Below the pieces are notes generated by a model. That model saw only the letters and a program-made list of their open reading frames with translations. It had not been told where the DNA came from and searched no databases. Below, piece by piece: positions 1 through 10,210 of a stretch of DNA of 49,768 nucleotides; the first letter of the stretch is position 1; each line of letters starts with the position of its first letter. Origin of the DNA: Deltaproteobacteria bacterium. Lineage in GTDB: Bacteria > Desulfobacterota > Desulfuromonadia > Geobacterales > Geobacteraceae. Where the stretch lies: positions 1 to 49,768 of the forward strand of contig JAJZUQ010000017.1 in assembly GCA_021848385.1 (NCBI GenBank), read 5' to 3'. The translations under genes were made by a program, and so were the position numbers.

Positions 1-134
1 TTCAAATCGAAAAAAGAACAATCGTGTCAAAGAACATTAATAATCAGGTGGTTAAGCCAGTACATTCGAAATTAACCGGACAGTAGTGTTAATATATATA
101 TTATTTCCCCAGCTGATTGTCAATAAGAAATTTC

Positions 135-1115
135 TTATGAGCGATAGAGTTTTTCGCTGAAATGGCAGGCGGCAAGGTGTCCCGCTTCCCGTTCGGCAAG
201 GGGTGGGGTTTGAGTACGGCACTCTCCCTGGGCGTACGGGCAACGGGTATGGAACGGGCAACCGGAAGGGGGGGCCAGTGGAGAAGGGGGGTCGCCAGGC
301 AGGATAATACGTTGTATCCCGCGCTGGGGGTGAATGTGGGGGACGGCGGAAAGAAGCGCTTCCGTATAGGGGTGGAGAAACCGGTCGAACACCGCGTCAC
401 GGGGGCCTGTTTCGACGATCCTTCCCAGGTACATGATGGCGACCCGGTCGCAAAGGTGCCGGACCACCGACAGGTCATGGGCGATGAAGAGGAAGGCCAG
501 ATTGAATTCCCGCTTCAGTTCCTGGAGAAGGTTGATGATCTGTGCCTGAATCGAGAGGTCGAGTGCGGATACCGGCTCGTCGGCGATGAGCAGGCGCGGC
601 TCCACAGCCAGTGCGCGGGCGATGCCGATCCGCTGACGCTGGCCGCCCGAGAATTCATGGGGATAGCGGAAGTAATGCTCTTCAGCAAGGCCAACCTTTT
701 TCATGAGGCGTATCACGCGGCTTCGCAGCTCCTCCCCGGAAGCAGCGCCATGGATGACGAGGGGTTCACCGATAATGTCTCCAACGCGCTGACGAGGGTT
801 CAGGGAAGAAAAGGGGTCCTGGAAAATCAGCTGGGCGGCACGGCGGAATGCGGATCGCTCAGTTTTTTGCAATTTGGCGAGGTCTTTCCCCTCGAACAGG
901 ACCTCTCCTGCAGTGGGAGGGGTAAGGCCGAGGAGGAGCCGGGCTACGGTAGATTTGCCGCAGCCTGATTCTCCCGCCAGGCCGAGCGCTTCGCCGGGTG
1001 CAAGACTCAGGTCGATGCCGTCCACCGCCTTCAGCATCTGGCGGGGGGCGAAAGCACCGGCGGAAACGGGAAAATGTCTGGCAAGGGCTCTTGTTTCGAG
1101 TATGGGTGTGGTCAT
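135..1115 (-). CDS. Oligopeptide/dipeptide (or nickel) ABC transporter ATP-binding protein, OppF/DppF type
   Basis: Cytoplasmic ATPase that energises an Opp/Dpp-type importer as the partner of the adjacent OppD/DppD-like subunit. Visible motifs: Walker [13 protein letters not shown] signature FSGGQRQRIGIARAL, Walker B LLIADEPVSALD, the switch His in FLFIAHDLSVV, and the C-terminal oligopeptide-transporter extension with paired cysteines (CPFHTRCPYAQGEC). An open frame extends upstream to 1223, but the start at 1115 is preferred: the protein then begins [15 protein letters not shown], where family members begin, and the ATG overlaps the upstream gene's TGA, indicating translational coupling. 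Length is 326 residues, normal for the family. No permease or binding-protein gene is in the window, so the substrate cannot be assigned. Confidence 0.93.
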   Translation of the reverse strand: MTTPILETRALARHFPVSAGAFAPRQMLKAVDGIDLSLAPGEALGLAGESGCGKSTVARLLLGLTPPTAGEVLFEGKDLAKLQKTERSAFRRAAQLIFQDPFSSLNPRQRVGDIIGEPLVIHGAASGEELRSRVIRLMKKVGLAEEHYFRYPHEFSGGQRQRIGIARALAVEPRLLIADEPVSALDLSIQAQIINLLQELKREFNLAFLFIAHDLSVVRHLCDRVAIMYLGRIVETGPRDAVFDRFLHPYTEALLSAVPHIHPQRGIQRIILPGDPPSPLAPPSGCPFHTRCPYAQGECRTQTPPLAEREAGHLAACHFSEKLYRS

Positions 1116-2074
1116 GGGAACTTCCAGCAGCGGACCAGGTGGTTGCTGCTGACCTCCTTGAGGGGAGGGGCTGACTGCTGGCACGTCCAGTCCTTGACCG
1201 GGCAGCGGGGGCAGAAACCGCACCCCTGCTGACCATCGGCAAGGTTGGGGACATGGCCGGGTATGGTGGGGAGCGGTTTTCCCGGCACGGCGTTCTGCGG
1301 TAGCGATTCAATGAGCCCGCGGGTGTAGGGATGGAGGGGGTTGCTGAACAATTCTGCCGTGGGAGCCGATTCCACGATTTTCCCTGCGTACATTATGGCG
1401 GTATGATGGGCGCGTTCGGCAACGATTCCCAGGTCGTGGGTAATGAGAAGCAGCGCCATGCCGGTTTCGCGTTGCAGCTGGTCGATCAGCTCCAGGATCT
1501 GGGCCTGGATGGTTACGTCGAGAGCCGTGGTCGGTTCATCTGCAATGAGGAGCCTGGGTTTGCAGGCAAGGGCCATGGCAATCATGACTCGCTGCCGCAT
1601 CCCGCCGGAGAGCTGGTGGGGATAGTCGCCAACGCGCTGATCCGGTGCGGGAATGCCAACGAGTCCAAGTAATCTGATGGTTTCCCCGAGAGCTTCGCGG
1701 CGTGGCAGTTTCCGGTGCAGCCGGAGTACTTCCATGACCTGATCTCCCACCGTAAGCACCGGGTTCAGGGAGGTCATTGGCTCCTGGAATATCATGGAGA
1801 TGCTGTTGCCGCGCATGTCGCGCATTTCCCGGTCAGACAGACGCAGAAGGTCGTTGCCGTCGAAAATGATGCTACCGCCGACAGTCCTCCCTGGTGGTGG
1901 GACAAGGCGCATGATAGAGCAAGCGGTCATGCTTTTGCCACACCCCGATTCGCCGGCGATGGCAAGGGTCTTTCCTTCGTCAAGGGAGATGTCGACGCCG
2001 TCAACTGCCTTCAGGTCCGAAGTGCCGAGATGAAAATGGGTGGCAAGGCCGGTAACGCAGAGAAGGGGGGGCAC
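1112..2074 (-). CDS. Oligopeptide/dipeptide (or nickel) ABC transporter ATP-binding protein, OppD/DppD type
   Basis: First of the two ABC ATPases of an Opp/Dpp-class importer; it would pair with the downstream OppF-like protein in the cytoplasm. Motifs: Walker [11 protein letters not shown], signature [15 protein letters not shown], Walker [24 protein letters not shown] switch region, and the family C-terminal cysteine cluster ([14 protein letters not shown]). The start is a GTG at 2074 with AGGAG six bases upstream. It ends in a 4-bp ATGA overlap with the next gene. The upstream neighbour is the HD-GYP gene, not a permease gene, so the membrane components are elsewhere. 320 residues, full length. 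Confidence 0.93.
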   Translation of the reverse strand: MPPLLCVTGLATHFHLGTSDLKAVDGVDISLDEGKTLAIAGESGCGKSMTACSIMRLVPPPGRTVGGSIIFDGNDLLRLSDREMRDMRGNSISMIFQEPMTSLNPVLTVGDQVMEVLRLHRKLPRREALGETIRLLGLVGIPAPDQRVGDYPHQLSGGMRQRVMIAMALACKPRLLIADEPTTALDVTIQAQILELIDQLQRETGMALLLITHDLGIVAERAHHTAIMYAGKIVESAPTAELFSNPLHPYTRGLIESLPQNAVPGKPLPTIPGHVPNLADGQQGCGFCPRCPVKDWTCQQSAPPLKEVSSNHLVRCWKFP

Positions 2075-2208
2075 GTGCTCACTCCTGCGGGTGGGTAGTG
2101 AATATGCAAATGATCATTGCTGGAGAGGGGGGCAGTCCGGTCTTTATATCACGAAACAGAGGGAGGGGCAAATCCTTTGGCAAGATGCGGGCGATAAGAG
2201 ATGTGCGA

Positions 2209-4314
2209 CTAGGCGGCGGAGATGCTGATGGGGACACGAGGCTGTCCGTATTCCACGCCATTGCCGGCATTGGTGGCCGGGAAGGAAAAGTTGCCACTCT
2301 GGAGAACTTCGACGAACGGTGGTACCAGATCGGGATCGAACTGGGTGCCGGCGTTTTCCATCAGTTCCTTGATGGCCACATCCAGAGAGAGCGCCTTGCG
2401 GTAGGGACGGTCGGATGTCATAGCGTCGAAAGAGTCGGCAATGGCAAGCATGCGGGATTCGAGGAGAAGCTGATCTGCTGTCACGTTGTTGGGGTACCCC
2501 TTACCGTCGAAACGTTCATGGTGCTGGCCGATACAGAGGCGAACGTCGCTCAGGAATTCGATCGGTGCCAGGATCTTCATGCCGATAGCAGGGTGCTGCT
2601 GCAGTTCACGAATGTCTTCGGGGGTAAGCCGTCCTTCCTTGTGGAGGAGGCTCAAGTCGATGCCGATTTTGCCGATATCGTGGAGGACGGCGGCCCGTTC
2701 GATTATTTTGAGTCGCTCGGGAGGCATGTCCAGTTTCCTCGCGAGTGCCATGCAGTAGCGGGTGACCCGTTCCGAGTGGCCACGGGTGTAGCTGTCGCTG
2801 GCTTCGATGGCGGAAACCAGGGCATGGATAGTGTTCATGTAGGTTTTTTGCTGCTCTTCATAGAGCTGGGCGTTTTTGATGGCAATGCTTGCCTGGGTGG
2901 CGATGGTGGTGAGAAGTTCGAGATCTTCATTGTTGTATACCGAATTGTCAATCTTGTTCACTACCGTAATAGTCCCGATGATCTCGTCCTTGGTTTTCAG
3001 CGGTGCACAGATGAGGGTTTTTCGTAGGTACCCCATGGCGCTCATCTTGTCGAATTCCGGGGTATCGTTGATATCGGTGATGAGCCGGGGTTTGCCGTTG
3101 TTGATGACCCATGCGGAGACACTGGAGGGCTTCATTTCAAGGACCCCTGTTTCAGGGGCGAAACTGTCGTGACCGATGAGCGTGGTGACCCTGAGAACGT
3201 CTTGTTGACGATCGTGAAGCATTATATAGCCGATTTGTGCTTCGAGGCTATCCATGGTGGTTCTGATGACCAGGTCGAAGAGCGGTTTTGATTCCATGGT
3301 GGAATTGATGGCCAGACCGACTTTGTAGAGGGTGGAGAGTCTGGTGACGGCCTTTTCCAGGTTGGTGTTCTTGTCTTCCAGTTCACCGGCCAGGTCGGCG
3401 ATCTTGTAGTTCGCCTCCTCGATCTCTTCGATCCGTTCTTCCAGTGATACGTTGAGGTTTTCAATCTCTTTCAGCTGGCCTTCAAGCCGCTGGTTCATTG
3501 AATGCATTTCCCCGTGATGGGCAAGCTTCTCCTGTGCCCGGGCCAGTTCGCGCTCATGGCTGATGGCTGATTCAACCATCCCTTTCAATCGCTCCACCAT
3601 CCGGTTGAACTTCTCCGACAGCAGTCGCATCTCCGTGCTGCTCGTGATCACGTTGGGACAGTCGAAATCTCCTCCTTCCACTTTCTGCATGGAGGAAATT
3701 AGCTGTCTGATCGGGCGGTCGACGTAATGAATGAGAAACAGTGAGATGGTGATGATGATCAGGCCGATGATAATGAGGGTTGATGTGGTGTCGCTATTCC
3801 GTTCCTTTGCAACAAGGGCGTCGAGGTTGGCGAGAGAAATCTCTATCTCCAGGATTCCCAGGATATTCTGGGTCGCTGGATGGCAACCATGACAGTCGGG
3901 GGTGTTTATGATAGTGGCATAGGAATCGAAGATTTTTCTGCCGGGGAGATATTCCTTGACGGGGAAAGTCCCCCTGCTGACCCGCGCCAGGTCGTCAGCG
4001 GGAAGCGGTTTGCCGATCTCGTCCGTCTGGGCGGAGTTAAGAATTCTGCCCGATTCGGAGACGATGCGGAGGCCGGTAACAAAATTCTGGGATTGTATCC
4101 GCTTGAAGAGTTCCCGCACCTCGTCCGAATGGCCGGAGCGCATGGCATTGTTGACACTGCTCTTGACGGTTTCGATGATGACGGTGGCGTTGTGGTCGGC
4201 GAGGGTTTGTATCAGTTTTTTTTGCTGGTGGAAATTAAAGACGGCGGAGATTACGAGGATCGTAACCACGATTACTGTAATGAGACCGAGAATTTTGACT
4301 TTCAATGATTTCAT
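2209..4314 (-). CDS. Membrane haem c-containing sensor with HAMP, GAF and HD-GYP phosphodiesterase domains
   Basis: Predicted transmembrane signalling protein of 701 residues ending in an HD-GYP domain, the family that hydrolyses cyclic di-GMP and in some members 3',3'-cGAMP. Order: TM helix (about 8-26); periplasmic domain (about 30-175) with the haem c motif CHGCH at 141-145; TM helix (about 178-199); HAMP (about 200-250); long coiled coil (about 255-335); GAF (about 340-490); HD-GYP (about 510-680) with HSERV, the HD pair in VLHDIGKIG and the HHERFDGKGYP signature. The catalytic set looks intact. The start at 4314 (MKSLKVKILG) puts the TM helix at the N-terminus; a start 13 codons upstream is possible. 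Periplasmic haem c PAS-like sensors are known in Geobacter chemoreceptors, so redox or gas sensing is likely (inference). Confidence 0.9.
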   Translation of the reverse strand: MKSLKVKILGLITVIVVTILVISAVFNFHQQKKLIQTLADHNATVIIETVKSSVNNAMRSGHSDEVRELFKRIQSQNFVTGLRIVSESGRILNSAQTDEIGKPLPADDLARVSRGTFPVKEYLPGRKIFDSYATIINTPDCHGCHPATQNILGILEIEISLANLDALVAKERNSDTTSTLIIIGLIIITISLFLIHYVDRPIRQLISSMQKVEGGDFDCPNVITSSTEMRLLSEKFNRMVERLKGMVESAISHERELARAQEKLAHHGEMHSMNQRLEGQLKEIENLNVSLEERIEEIEEANYKIADLAGELEDKNTNLEKAVTRLSTLYKVGLAINSTMESKPLFDLVIRTTMDSLEAQIGYIMLHDRQQDVLRVTTLIGHDSFAPETGVLEMKPSSVSAWVINNGKPRLITDINDTPEFDKMSAMGYLRKTLICAPLKTKDEIIGTITVVNKIDNSVYNNEDLELLTTIATQASIAIKNAQLYEEQQKTYMNTIHALVSAIEASDSYTRGHSERVTRYCMALARKLDMPPERLKIIERAAVLHDIGKIGIDLSLLHKEGRLTPEDIRELQQHPAIGMKILAPIEFLSDVRLCIGQHHERFDGKGYPNNVTADQLLLESRMLAIADSFDAMTSDRPYRKALSLDVAIKELMENAGTQFDPDLVPPFVEVLQSGNFSFPATNAGNGVEYGQPRVPISISAA

Positions 4315-4731
4315 GTAACCCGCTCTTGAAAGAGTAACCTGATAACCGTTCACTACTCTATATCACCAGGGATATCAAGCTAAATCGCGATTAGGGAATA
4401 TTGCTTATTACTGGTTAATATCGCTGGTTTAATGAAGATAATGTTGTTTGTTGAGTGTGTTGCCGGGGGTAGCCCCCGGCAGGAAGCCATTCCCACCGGT
4501 CCTGCCTGAAGTACGATTTACGTCATTTAGCTGAAAGAGGGTCAGAATTCACAATTGCTTCTCTATCCCACGGTATGCGGCAACCAACAGCTATGATGTA
4601 AATGCAATTGGCTTGCCAAGTTACTTAGTGTCACAGGGTATTCCCTGAAGCGGGACAACAAGACAAAATCGTTGACTTTACGTCCTGAATTGTGATTCTA
4701 TCGGCAAGTTTAGTGTAAAGGATTTTACTAC
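4315..4731. other. Divergent intergenic region with a strong hairpin
   Basis: About 417 bp between the divergent HD-GYP and SpoIID-like genes. It is AT-richer than its surroundings and has no convincing ORF. It contains a perfect GC-rich inverted repeat at 4462-4480 (GCCGGGGG / CCCCCGGC with a tiny loop) that has no T tract on either side, so it is not an obvious terminator. A candidate sigma-70 promoter for the plus-strand gene lies at 4672-4701. No recognisable riboswitch was seen. Confidence 0.5.
4672..4701 (+). promoter_or_regulatory. Candidate sigma-70 promoter for the spoIID/queA/tgt group
   Basis: TTGACT at 4672-4677 and TTCTAT at 4696-4701 are separated by 18 bp, about 30 bp upstream of the TTG start at 4732. 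The -35 is near consensus and the -10 is weaker. Called by eye. Confidence 0.4.
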
Positions 4732-5844
4732 TTGAAATTCCATTTTACCATACTCTTTTGCCTCTGTTTTGTTTTTGGCGCGAGCGGGGCAGGCGCTTCT
4801 TTTCAGTCCGACACCATTCGGGTCGCTTTGCTGAAGGGTGCCGAGACAGTCCGTCTGGATGGTACCGGTGTACTTGCTATAGCCGATGGTGTTGATCCTC
4901 TCCGGCTGACCCTTCCGGTGCAGGCCAGGAGGGTCAGGGACGGCGTGTCGGTGGACGGGAGGACTGTCCGCAAACTTGTTTTCTCTGCCCCCGCTGTTCT
5001 ACTCGTGAATGGTAAAGGGTATCGTGGAACCATTGAAGTTACCCCTTCCGACAAGGGGCTGCTGGTCGTCAACGAACTCCCGCTCGATGACTACCTTATT
5101 GGTCTTATCAACTGCGAGATATCGTCCCAGTGGCCGATGGAGGCAATCAAGGCCCAGGCGGTGATCGCCCGTTCCTATGCAGTCTACCAGCGCGAATCCC
5201 GGAAAAATGCCCTCTATCACCTTGAATCGAGCGTTCTTGATCAGGTGTATGACGGATGCGATATCGAAGACAGCCGGGCTGCCCGTGGGGTACAGGAAAC
5301 TGCCGGTGAAGTTCTGACCTATGACGGCAAGGTCATTCAGGCTTTCTACCATTCCAACTGTGGCGGCCATACGGAGGCGGCTGAAAACGTCTGGGGTTCA
5401 CCCGTCCCTTATCTCAAGGGGGTGGAGTGCAAGTACTGCCAGTCGGCACCGTCGGTGAAATGGGAACAGACTCTCACGCTCGGGCGGATCGAATCTCAAC
5501 TCAGGAACAGCGGTTACAAGGTTGCCGGTCTCAAAGATATCCGGCCCGGCCGGCGCAATGCCAGCGGCCGTTTGACCGATCTGGTGCTCGTCACGGCAAA
5601 TGGCCGTCAGACGCTGCCGGCGCCCAAGTTCCGGATGGCTGTCGGTTCCACGGTCATAAAGAGCACAAACTTTGAGGTGCGGATTACCGGTGACAATGCT
5701 GTTTTTAACGGTGTCGGTTACGGCCACGGCGTGGGGCTCTGCCAGTGGGGCGCCAAACAGCGGGCGAGCGACGGATTCGATTACCGGGAGATACTGGAGT
5801 ACTACTACCCCGGCACGAAGCTGGTAAAGCAGAACGGCGACTGA
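4732..5844 (+). CDS. SpoIID/LytB domain protein (secreted septal peptidoglycan-active protein)
   Basis: 370-residue exported protein of the SpoIID/LytB family, whose characterised members are lytic transglycosylases acting on denuded glycan at division or engulfment sites. The N-terminus is a signal peptide (about 1-23). The SpoIID core contains the region with the likely catalytic Glu (INCEISSQWPMEAIKAQAV), the AFYHSNCGGHTE segment and the C-terminal YGHGVGLCQWGAK signature. The start is TTG at 4732, supported by AAAGGA nine bases upstream and by the signal peptide beginning there. It is followed within 3 bp by queA and so probably heads this operon. In a non-sporulating Geobacter-like cell it probably acts in cell-wall remodelling. 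Confidence 0.9.
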   Translation: MKFHFTILFCLCFVFGASGAGASFQSDTIRVALLKGAETVRLDGTGVLAIADGVDPLRLTLPVQARRVRDGVSVDGRTVRKLVFSAPAVLLVNGKGYRGTIEVTPSDKGLLVVNELPLDDYLIGLINCEISSQWPMEAIKAQAVIARSYAVYQRESRKNALYHLESSVLDQVYDGCDIEDSRAARGVQETAGEVLTYDGKVIQAFYHSNCGGHTEAAENVWGSPVPYLKGVECKYCQSAPSVKWEQTLTLGRIESQLRNSGYKVAGLKDIRPGRRNASGRLTDLVLVTANGRQTLPAPKFRMAVGSTVIKSTNFEVRITGDNAVFNGVGYGHGVGLCQWGAKQRASDGFDYREILEYYYPGTKLVKQNGD

Positions 5845-5847
5845 GCA

Positions 5848-6879
5848 ATGGGCCTGGAAGAATACGATTTTCACCTCCCCTCCGGACTGATTGCGCAGGT
5901 TCCCGCAGCAAGAAGGGATGCGGCCCGGCTGATGACCCTGGATCGTACCACGGGACAGATCGGCGAAACGGTCTTCTCTGAAATCCAAGGGTTATTCCGG
6001 CCTGGCGACCTGCTGGTGGTGAACGACACGCGGGTGATACCGGCAAGGCTTCTCGGCCGTAAGGAGAGTGGCGGTCGCATAGAAGTTTTTCTCGTGCGGA
6101 GAGTTCCCGGGGACAGGGAGATATGGCACTGTCTGATCCGGGCTTCAAAATCGCCGAAACCGGGAACGGTCCTTCTCCTGGCGGAGGGGATGACCGGCCG
6201 GGTCGAAAGTCGCAGCGAGGGGGACATCTGGCAGGTCGCCTTCGCTCCCGTTGAGGATTTCTCCCCCTGGCTGGAGCGGAACGGCAGTATGCCCCTTCCC
6301 CCGTACATCCGGCGAGCAGCGGAAGAGGATGACCGGGAACGTTACCAGACAGTATTTGCCCGGGCAAAGGGGGCCGTTGCCGCCCCCACCGCCGGTCTGC
6401 ACATGACTCCCGAACTTTTGGCCGCTCTGAAAGCGGGCGGTGTTGAAATTGCGACCGTAACCCTCCACGTTGGGCTTGGTACCTTCATGCCGGTACGGGT
6501 TGAGAATCTGGACGATCACCGGATGCATCGGGAAGAGTACATCATCCCGGAGAAAACGGTGCTGGCAATTTCCCAACGGAAACGGGACGGGGGGCGGGTG
6601 GTTGCCCTCGGCACTACTACCACCCGTGCGTTGGAGCATGCTGCCAGTGATGACGGGACCGTTGCAGCCGGAGCGGGGGAGGCGGACATCTTTATCCGTC
6701 CCGGATACAACTTCAAAGTCATCGACGCACTGATCACCAATTTCCATCTGCCGAAATCGACCCTGCTCATGCTGGTAAGCGCCTTTGCCGGCAGGGACCT
6801 GCTGCTGGAGGCATATGGGGAGGCGGTGCGGCGGGAGTTCAGGTTCTTCAGCTACGGCGACGCCATGTTTATTTTCTAG
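5848..6879 (+). CDS. queA: S-adenosylmethionine:tRNA ribosyltransferase-isomerase QueA
   Basis: Transfers and isomerises the ribosyl moiety of AdoMet onto 7-aminomethyl-7-deazaguanine in tRNA to give epoxyqueuosine, the step after Tgt. The 343-residue protein opens with [15 protein letters not shown] and contains [32 protein letters not shown] and [18 protein letters not shown], all characteristic of QueA. Length is normal. It starts 3 bp after the SpoIID-like gene and is followed 73 bp later by tgt, the standard queuosine pair. Confidence 0.97.
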   Translation: MGLEEYDFHLPSGLIAQVPAARRDAARLMTLDRTTGQIGETVFSEIQGLFRPGDLLVVNDTRVIPARLLGRKESGGRIEVFLVRRVPGDREIWHCLIRASKSPKPGTVLLLAEGMTGRVESRSEGDIWQVAFAPVEDFSPWLERNGSMPLPPYIRRAAEEDDRERYQTVFARAKGAVAAPTAGLHMTPELLAALKAGGVEIATVTLHVGLGTFMPVRVENLDDHRMHREEYIIPEKTVLAISQRKRDGGRVVALGTTTTRALEHAASDDGTVAAGAGEADIFIRPGYNFKVIDALITNFHLPKSTLLMLVSAFAGRDLLLEAYGEAVRREFRFFSYGDAMFIF

Positions 6880-6920
6880 TTCCAGGTTCAATGTTCAAGG
6901 TAAAATGTTTTTCTGCCTGG

Positions 6921-8122
<1,202 letters not shown>

Positions 8123-8154
8123 AAAACTAAATGTTATTTATGGAGGTTTCAACT

Positions 8155-8469
8155 ATGTTAGGTCTGGCATTTGCGATGGGTACACCACCGGGTGGAGCGG
8201 CAGGCGGTGGACAGTCGGCGATCATGAACCTGGTGCCGTTGGTGTTCATGTTCGGTATCTTCTATTTTCTGCTCATCCGCCCCCAGCAGAAGAAAGCAAA
8301 GGAGCACAAGGCACTGCTTGAAGCCCTGAAAAAGGGGGATGCGGTGGTGACGGCAGGTGGCGTGCATGGCAAGGTCACTGCCATCGATGAGACGGTAGTT
8401 ACCCTCGAAGTGGCCACCGGCGTCAATATCAAGGTCAACAAAGGGCACATCGCCAACGTAACCAAGTAG
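8155..8469 (+). CDS. yajC: Sec translocase accessory subunit YajC
   Basis: Small single-span inner-membrane protein of the SecDF-YajC complex that assists SecYEG-dependent export. 104 residues: a glycine-rich N-terminus, one TM helix (LVPLVFMFGIFYFLLI), then RPQQKKAKEHKALLEALKKGD and the VVTAGGVHGKVTAI core typical of YajC. The start at 8155 is preferred over an in-frame ATG at 8131 because GGAGG at 8142-8146 is correctly spaced. It is followed by secD and secF, the usual order. Confidence 0.96.
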   Translation: MLGLAFAMGTPPGGAAGGGQSAIMNLVPLVFMFGIFYFLLIRPQQKKAKEHKALLEALKKGDAVVTAGGVHGKVTAIDETVVTLEVATGVNIKVNKGHIANVTK

Positions 8470-8473
8470 TGCT

Positions 8474-8504
8474 CGCAGGGACAAGCCCTGTGTCTGTCCC
8501 TGCG
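8474..8504. repeat. Perfect inverted repeat in the yajC-secD spacer
   Basis: CGCAGGGACA (8474-8483) pairs perfectly with TGTCCCTGCG (8495-8504) across an 11-nt loop, 5 bp after the yajC stop. There is no T tract, so it is more likely an mRNA-stabilising or REP-type hairpin than a terminator. Confidence 0.65.
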
Positions 8505-8599
8505 GGGCGATCACAAAGTTTGTCCAGCACGTATAAACATCGTCATTCCAGGCGGTCCGGCAATGTGCCGGTTATGCCATGCCGAAAGGAGCAACCCCC

Positions 8600-10201
8600 A
8601 TGTCCAAGGGCTTAACTTGGCGCGTCAGCTTGATTCTGGTTTTTCTGCTCTTGTCGTTTCTCTACCTGACTCCGACTCTGGTCAGTAAGCTTCCCGCCTG
8701 GTGGCAGGGGTATCTTCCCAAAGACAAGATCCATCTCGGACTTGACCTGCAGGGGGGGACCCATCTGGTGATGGAGGTGGAAACCCAGAAGGCGGTCGAG
8801 GGGACCCTTGACATCATCGCCACCGATCTGGAAGATTCACTCACCGCCCAGAATCTTCGCTACAAACATATCAGCCGGGTCGGGTCCGACAAGGTGCAAC
8901 TCGTCCTTTACGACAAGGCAACGGCCGATACTGCCCAGCAGTTGATCAAGAAGAAGTATCCCGAAATGGAACAGCTGCCGACCTTCGACGAAGGCGGTTA
9001 TATCAATATGTCGCTCCAGATGAGCGAGAAGGTCGCTCAGGACCGCCGGGACAAATCTGTTCAGCAGGCGCTGGAGACCATACGCAACAGGATCGACCAG
9101 TTTGGCGTTTCGGAGCCGGTCATTCAGCAGGAGGGGATCAATCATGTCGTGGTCCAGCTCCCCGGCATCAAGGACCCGAAACGGGCCATCGAGCTGATCG
9201 GCCGGACTGCGCGTCTGGAATTCAAGCTGGTGGACGAGACTGTCAATGCTGCTACCGCCACCCCCGGGACCATTCCCGAGGACGACGAACTTCTTACCGA
9301 GAAGCGGACCGATCCGGCCACCGGGGCCGTTACCGAAACCCCGCTCGTGGTAAAGAGAAAGGCGATGATTACCGGCGATCTCCTGACCGACGCCCAGGTG
9401 CGGATAGATTCCCAGTTCAACCAGCCCTATGTGGCGATTGAATTCAACTCCACCGGTGCCAGACTGTTCGACCAGGTTACCGCCGCCAATGTGGGTAAAC
9501 GTTTCGCCATTGTCCTCGACAACAGCGTCTATTCCGCACCGGTCATCCGGGAGCGCATTTCCGGCGGCAGTGCCCAGATCTCCGGCTCCTTTACCGAGAA
9601 GGAAGCTGCGGACCTCTCCATCGTTCTGCGGGCCGGTTCGCTCCCCGCGCCGGTCCATATCATCCAGAACGTTACGGTCGGCCCGTCCCTTGGGCAGGAC
9701 TCCATCCACAAAGGTCTCATGGCCGGTCTTGTCGGTGTCATTCTTGTTGTTGTCTTCATGGCCATCTATTATAAGCTGGCCGGTCTCGTCGCCAACTTCG
9801 GGATGGTCCTCAACATTATCTTCCTGATGGGGGCGCTTGCGGCCCTTGGTGCGACCCTTACCCTTCCCGGCATCGCCGCTATCGTCCTCCTTATCGGGAT
9901 GTCCGTGGACTCCAACGTCCTCATTTTCGAACGGATCCGCGAGGAACTCCGGCTCGGCAAGACGCCGGCGGCTGGCGTCGATGCAGGGTATGACAAGGCG
10001 TTCCTTACCATCATGGACTCCCACGTTACCACGCTCATCACGGCGGCGGTCCTGTTCCAGTTCGGCACCGGGCCCGTTAAGGGATTTGCGGTTTCCCTCA
10101 GCCTCGGTATCATAATCAATCTCTTCACATCGCTGCTTGCGACCAGGGTGGTGTTTGACTTCTTCCTGAGCCGCGTGCACGTGAAGAAACTGAGCATATA
10201 G
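8600..10201 (+). CDS. secD: Protein translocase subunit SecD
   Basis: RND-family inner-membrane subunit that uses proton-motive force to complete Sec-dependent export. 533 residues: N-terminal TM helix (VSLILVFLLLSFLYLTPTL), the motif DLQGGTHLVMEV, a large periplasmic domain containing RNRIDQFGVSEP, then a five-helix C-terminal membrane region with GMSVDSNVLIFERIREE. The start at 8600 (MSKGLTWRV) is preferred because AAAGGAG lies at 8585-8591; an in-frame ATG at 8579 would put this motif inside the gene. secF follows after 9 bp. Confidence 0.97.
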   Translation: MSKGLTWRVSLILVFLLLSFLYLTPTLVSKLPAWWQGYLPKDKIHLGLDLQGGTHLVMEVETQKAVEGTLDIIATDLEDSLTAQNLRYKHISRVGSDKVQLVLYDKATADTAQQLIKKKYPEMEQLPTFDEGGYINMSLQMSEKVAQDRRDKSVQQALETIRNRIDQFGVSEPVIQQEGINHVVVQLPGIKDPKRAIELIGRTARLEFKLVDETVNAATATPGTIPEDDELLTEKRTDPATGAVTETPLVVKRKAMITGDLLTDAQVRIDSQFNQPYVAIEFNSTGARLFDQVTAANVGKRFAIVLDNSVYSAPVIRERISGGSAQISGSFTEKEAADLSIVLRAGSLPAPVHIIQNVTVGPSLGQDSIHKGLMAGLVGVILVVVFMAIYYKLAGLVANFGMVLNIIFLMGALAALGATLTLPGIAAIVLLIGMSVDSNVLIFERIREELRLGKTPAAGVDAGYDKAFLTIMDSHVTTLITAAVLFQFGTGPVKGFAVSLSLGIIINLFTSLLATRVVFDFFLSRVHVKKLSI

Positions 10202-10210
10202 GGGGCATTC

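Noticed and set aside
162..968. 268-codon plus-strand frame opposite the OppF-like gene
   Set aside because: The minus-strand frame has all ABC motifs; this one has none.
4462..4480. Terminator at the GCCGGGGG/CCCCCGGC hairpin
   Set aside because: No T tract on either side, and it lies between divergent gene starts.
8837..10180. Long open frame (447 codons) antisense to secD
   Set aside because: It is a shadow of a strongly conserved secD; GC-rich codon bias opens the opposite strand. No family motifs or ribosome-binding site.
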